Below are positions 17,101-18,119 of a DNA stretch of 18,119 nucleotides, in pieces; positions within the stretch are counted from its first letter, which is position 1, and every line of letters begins with the position of its first letter. Source of the stretch: Rikenellaceae bacterium. Its GTDB lineage: Bacteria; Bacteroidota; Bacteroidia; Bacteroidales; Rikenellaceae. The stretch lies in NCBI GenBank assembly GCA_021203585.1, contig JAJQAW010000024.1:1-18119 (forward strand), written 5' to 3'. The notes beneath the pieces are model-generated. The model searched no databases. It saw nothing but the letters and a program-made list of their open reading frames with translations, and was not told where the DNA came from. Position numbers and translations under genes: made by a program.

Positions 17101-17557
17101 ACCACTTCCAGACCGGGAACCAATCCCCGCAGGGAGGAAGATAGATCGCCGAAGGAAAGATCGCGGATTTCTTCGGGACGGATGACCGCAACCGCTCCCA
17201 TGACATTCCGCTGCGAAATCTGACTGCCGTATCCCATGACCACCACTTCATCCATCTCGGTGGCCGATTCTTTCAGGATAATTACCGGATCGACCAAGTT
17301 GGCGATCACCTGGGGTTCGTAGCCGACGAAGGAAACTTCCAGTTTCCTGTTTTCCGGTACCCGGATCGTGAATTTGCCTTCCCGGTCGGTGACTGTGCCT
17401 GTAGAGGTTCCCTGCACGATAATGCCGGCGCCCGGAATGGATTGGCGGTCTTCGGTCAAAACGGTGCCCCGAACCGTCACCGGTTCCTGTGCAGTGGCGG
17501 GAAGAATGCAGGCGAACAGGAAGAGGACCGATAGGTATAATGTATTTTTTTCTTCAT
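14133..17557 (-). pseudogene. SusC/RagA-family TonB-linked outer-membrane protein, disrupted by a frameshift and an in-frame TAG
   Basis: SusC proteins are TonB-driven channels that import glycan fragments held by SusD. The restored protein is about 1,140 residues. It begins with a carboxypeptidase-regulatory-like domain (VRGTVLTEDRQSIPGAGIIV, GKFTIRVPENRKLEVSFVGYEPQ). The TonB box and plug follow (EVVVMGYGSQ, SSLRGLVPGLEVVSQG, ESLTILKDAAAAVYGVNGGRGVILVTTR), then a large barrel ending RIFTLGVNLSF. No STN domain is present, so anti-sigma signalling is not suggested. The best start is the ATG at 17557, giving a signal peptide that is in frame only if the A7 tract (17545-17551) were A8; as written it ends after 26 codons. 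A second lesion is TAG at 15081-15083, in frame, in the segment IELSLG-stop-RDNIG, where homologues usually have Trp. Everything else in this long frame is open. It is preceded 37 bases upstream by the DUF5123-like gene and followed 12 bases later by susD. Confidence 0.85.
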
Positions 17558-17594
17558 GATCTCTTTTCTTTTCAGTGAATGATGAACCGGCTGA

Positions 17595-18119
17595 CTACCA
17601 CCAGCGAGGATCTCCGGTAACCCCTCTTTGCTGGATGCCCGTAACCGTAAAATTCCCATTTTCCGGATCGACCAGTCCGGGATCGGTTCGGATAGCCGTG
17701 CCGCTGGAATCCCAATTGGTTTCTGTCTCTTTTTCCGGAAAGGAGCCGTTGTACCAATAGCAGTTGGATTGGCAGGTAATGCCCACATTGTTGGCGTTAT
17801 TGGACCGAAGCCGGCAGATTACCTCTCCGTTCCCGCAGTCCAGGAAGATCGTATAGGTAACCGTAGCCCAATTTTTAATTCTGCCCGAGGTCGTGTTCCA
17901 TTGGTTGCTGTTCCAGAATTGCGTGGTGCGGGCGCTGTTGTATACGGTACAATAGGTAAATTCCACGGTCTGGTTAAGCGACCAGGTCCACAAATCGTTG
18001 TTGCTGATGCGGTTGCTATGGCTGAACTGGATGCAGTAATTACTGCCCGTGCCCTTGCCCCAGAGGGTGGAGCTCTCGAAAAGGATATCTTTGAACAAAC
18101 CGGCCTGAAAATACATCAT
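17595..18119 (-). CDS. DUF5123-like / parallel beta-helix-type protein, C-terminal part (5' end outside window)
   Basis: The 174 visible residues are open to the right edge, so the true start lies beyond 18119. The sequence is rich in Asn, Thr, Trp and short beta-type repeats (FKDILFESSTLWG, VEFTYCTVYNSA, ATVTYTIFLDCGNGEV), the pattern of right-handed beta-helix proteins. It ends GNFTVTGIQQRGVTGDPRWW, the terminal signature of the DUF5123/DUF4957 group encoded in Bacteroidota glycan loci, often with pectin-related enzymes. No catalytic residue set for a lyase can be identified in the visible part, so it may be a surface glycan-binding protein. It ends in TAG at 17595-17597, 37 bases before the susC ATG on the same strand, and is therefore probably the upstream gene of the same operon. 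A pectic substrate is inference only. Confidence 0.72.
   Translation of the reverse strand: MMYFQAGLFKDILFESSTLWGKGTGSNYCIQFSHSNRISNNDLWTWSLNQTVEFTYCTVYNSARTTQFWNSNQWNTTSGRIKNWATVTYTIFLDCGNGEVICRLRSNNANNVGITCQSNCYWYNGSFPEKETETNWDSSGTAIRTDPGLVDPENGNFTVTGIQQRGVTGDPRWW

Noticed and set aside
266..17597. Genome-wide reassignment of TAG to an amino acid, suggested by in-frame TAG codons in susC and susD
   Set aside because: nusA ends in TAG at its usual C-terminus (EFE), followed by sequence that does not look coding, and the DUF5123-like gene also ends naturally in TAG after GDPRWW. TAG therefore still works as a stop here.

Overview
The window comes from a member of the Bacteroidota, most likely a Bacteroidales gut-type organism. 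The evidence is an adjacent SusC/SusD pair, a DUF5123-like protein ending in GDPRWW, an HU/CCDC81-type membrane protein, a DUF4625-type lipoprotein, and four copies of the Bacteroidota -7 promoter motif TAnnTTTG placed 13-21 bases before start codons. I cannot name a genus from sequence alone.

Layout: (1) 2-3280 is the end of nusA followed by infB, the conserved transcription/translation operon, closed by a strong intrinsic terminator. (2) 3281-7387 holds a DMT/EamA-family transporter on the plus strand, a family 2 glycosyltransferase on the minus strand whose 3' end overlaps it tail to tail, and uvrC on the minus strand. (3) 7388-8508 is a divergent promoter region followed by an HU-domain membrane protein. 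(4) 8722-11761 is a plus-strand trio: a small His/Cys-rich membrane-anchored protein, a TonB-dependent receptor, and a His-rich DUF4625-like lipoprotein. It looks like an outer-membrane uptake locus, perhaps for a metal or metal complex. (5) 11825-18119 is a minus-strand glycan-utilisation operon read right to left: the C-terminal part of a DUF5123-like (parallel beta-helix type) protein, SusC, SusD, then a terminator.

The most notable feature is damage confined to the outer-membrane uptake genes. The TonB receptor has a +1 shift in a G7 tract and a compensating -1 shift in a T6 tract. The susC homologue has a -1 shift in the A7 tract of its signal-peptide start and an in-frame TAG. The susD homologue has an in-frame TAG and also carries an intact C9 tract. 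The housekeeping genes (nusA tail, infB, uvrC) and the glycosyltransferase and transporter are all open. This could be real gene decay, slippage-based on/off switching at the homopolymers, or sequencing error at homopolymers combined with true nonsense mutations. The sequence alone cannot decide. Genome-wide reassignment of TAG is unlikely because nusA ends in TAG at its normal C-terminus.

I see no CRISPR array, rRNA, tRNA, insertion sequence, phage gene or recognisable defence system. I did not find a clearly novel multi-gene system; the candidates worth a second look are the disrupted receptor loci, the His-rich trio and the paired inverted repeats in front of the transporter.
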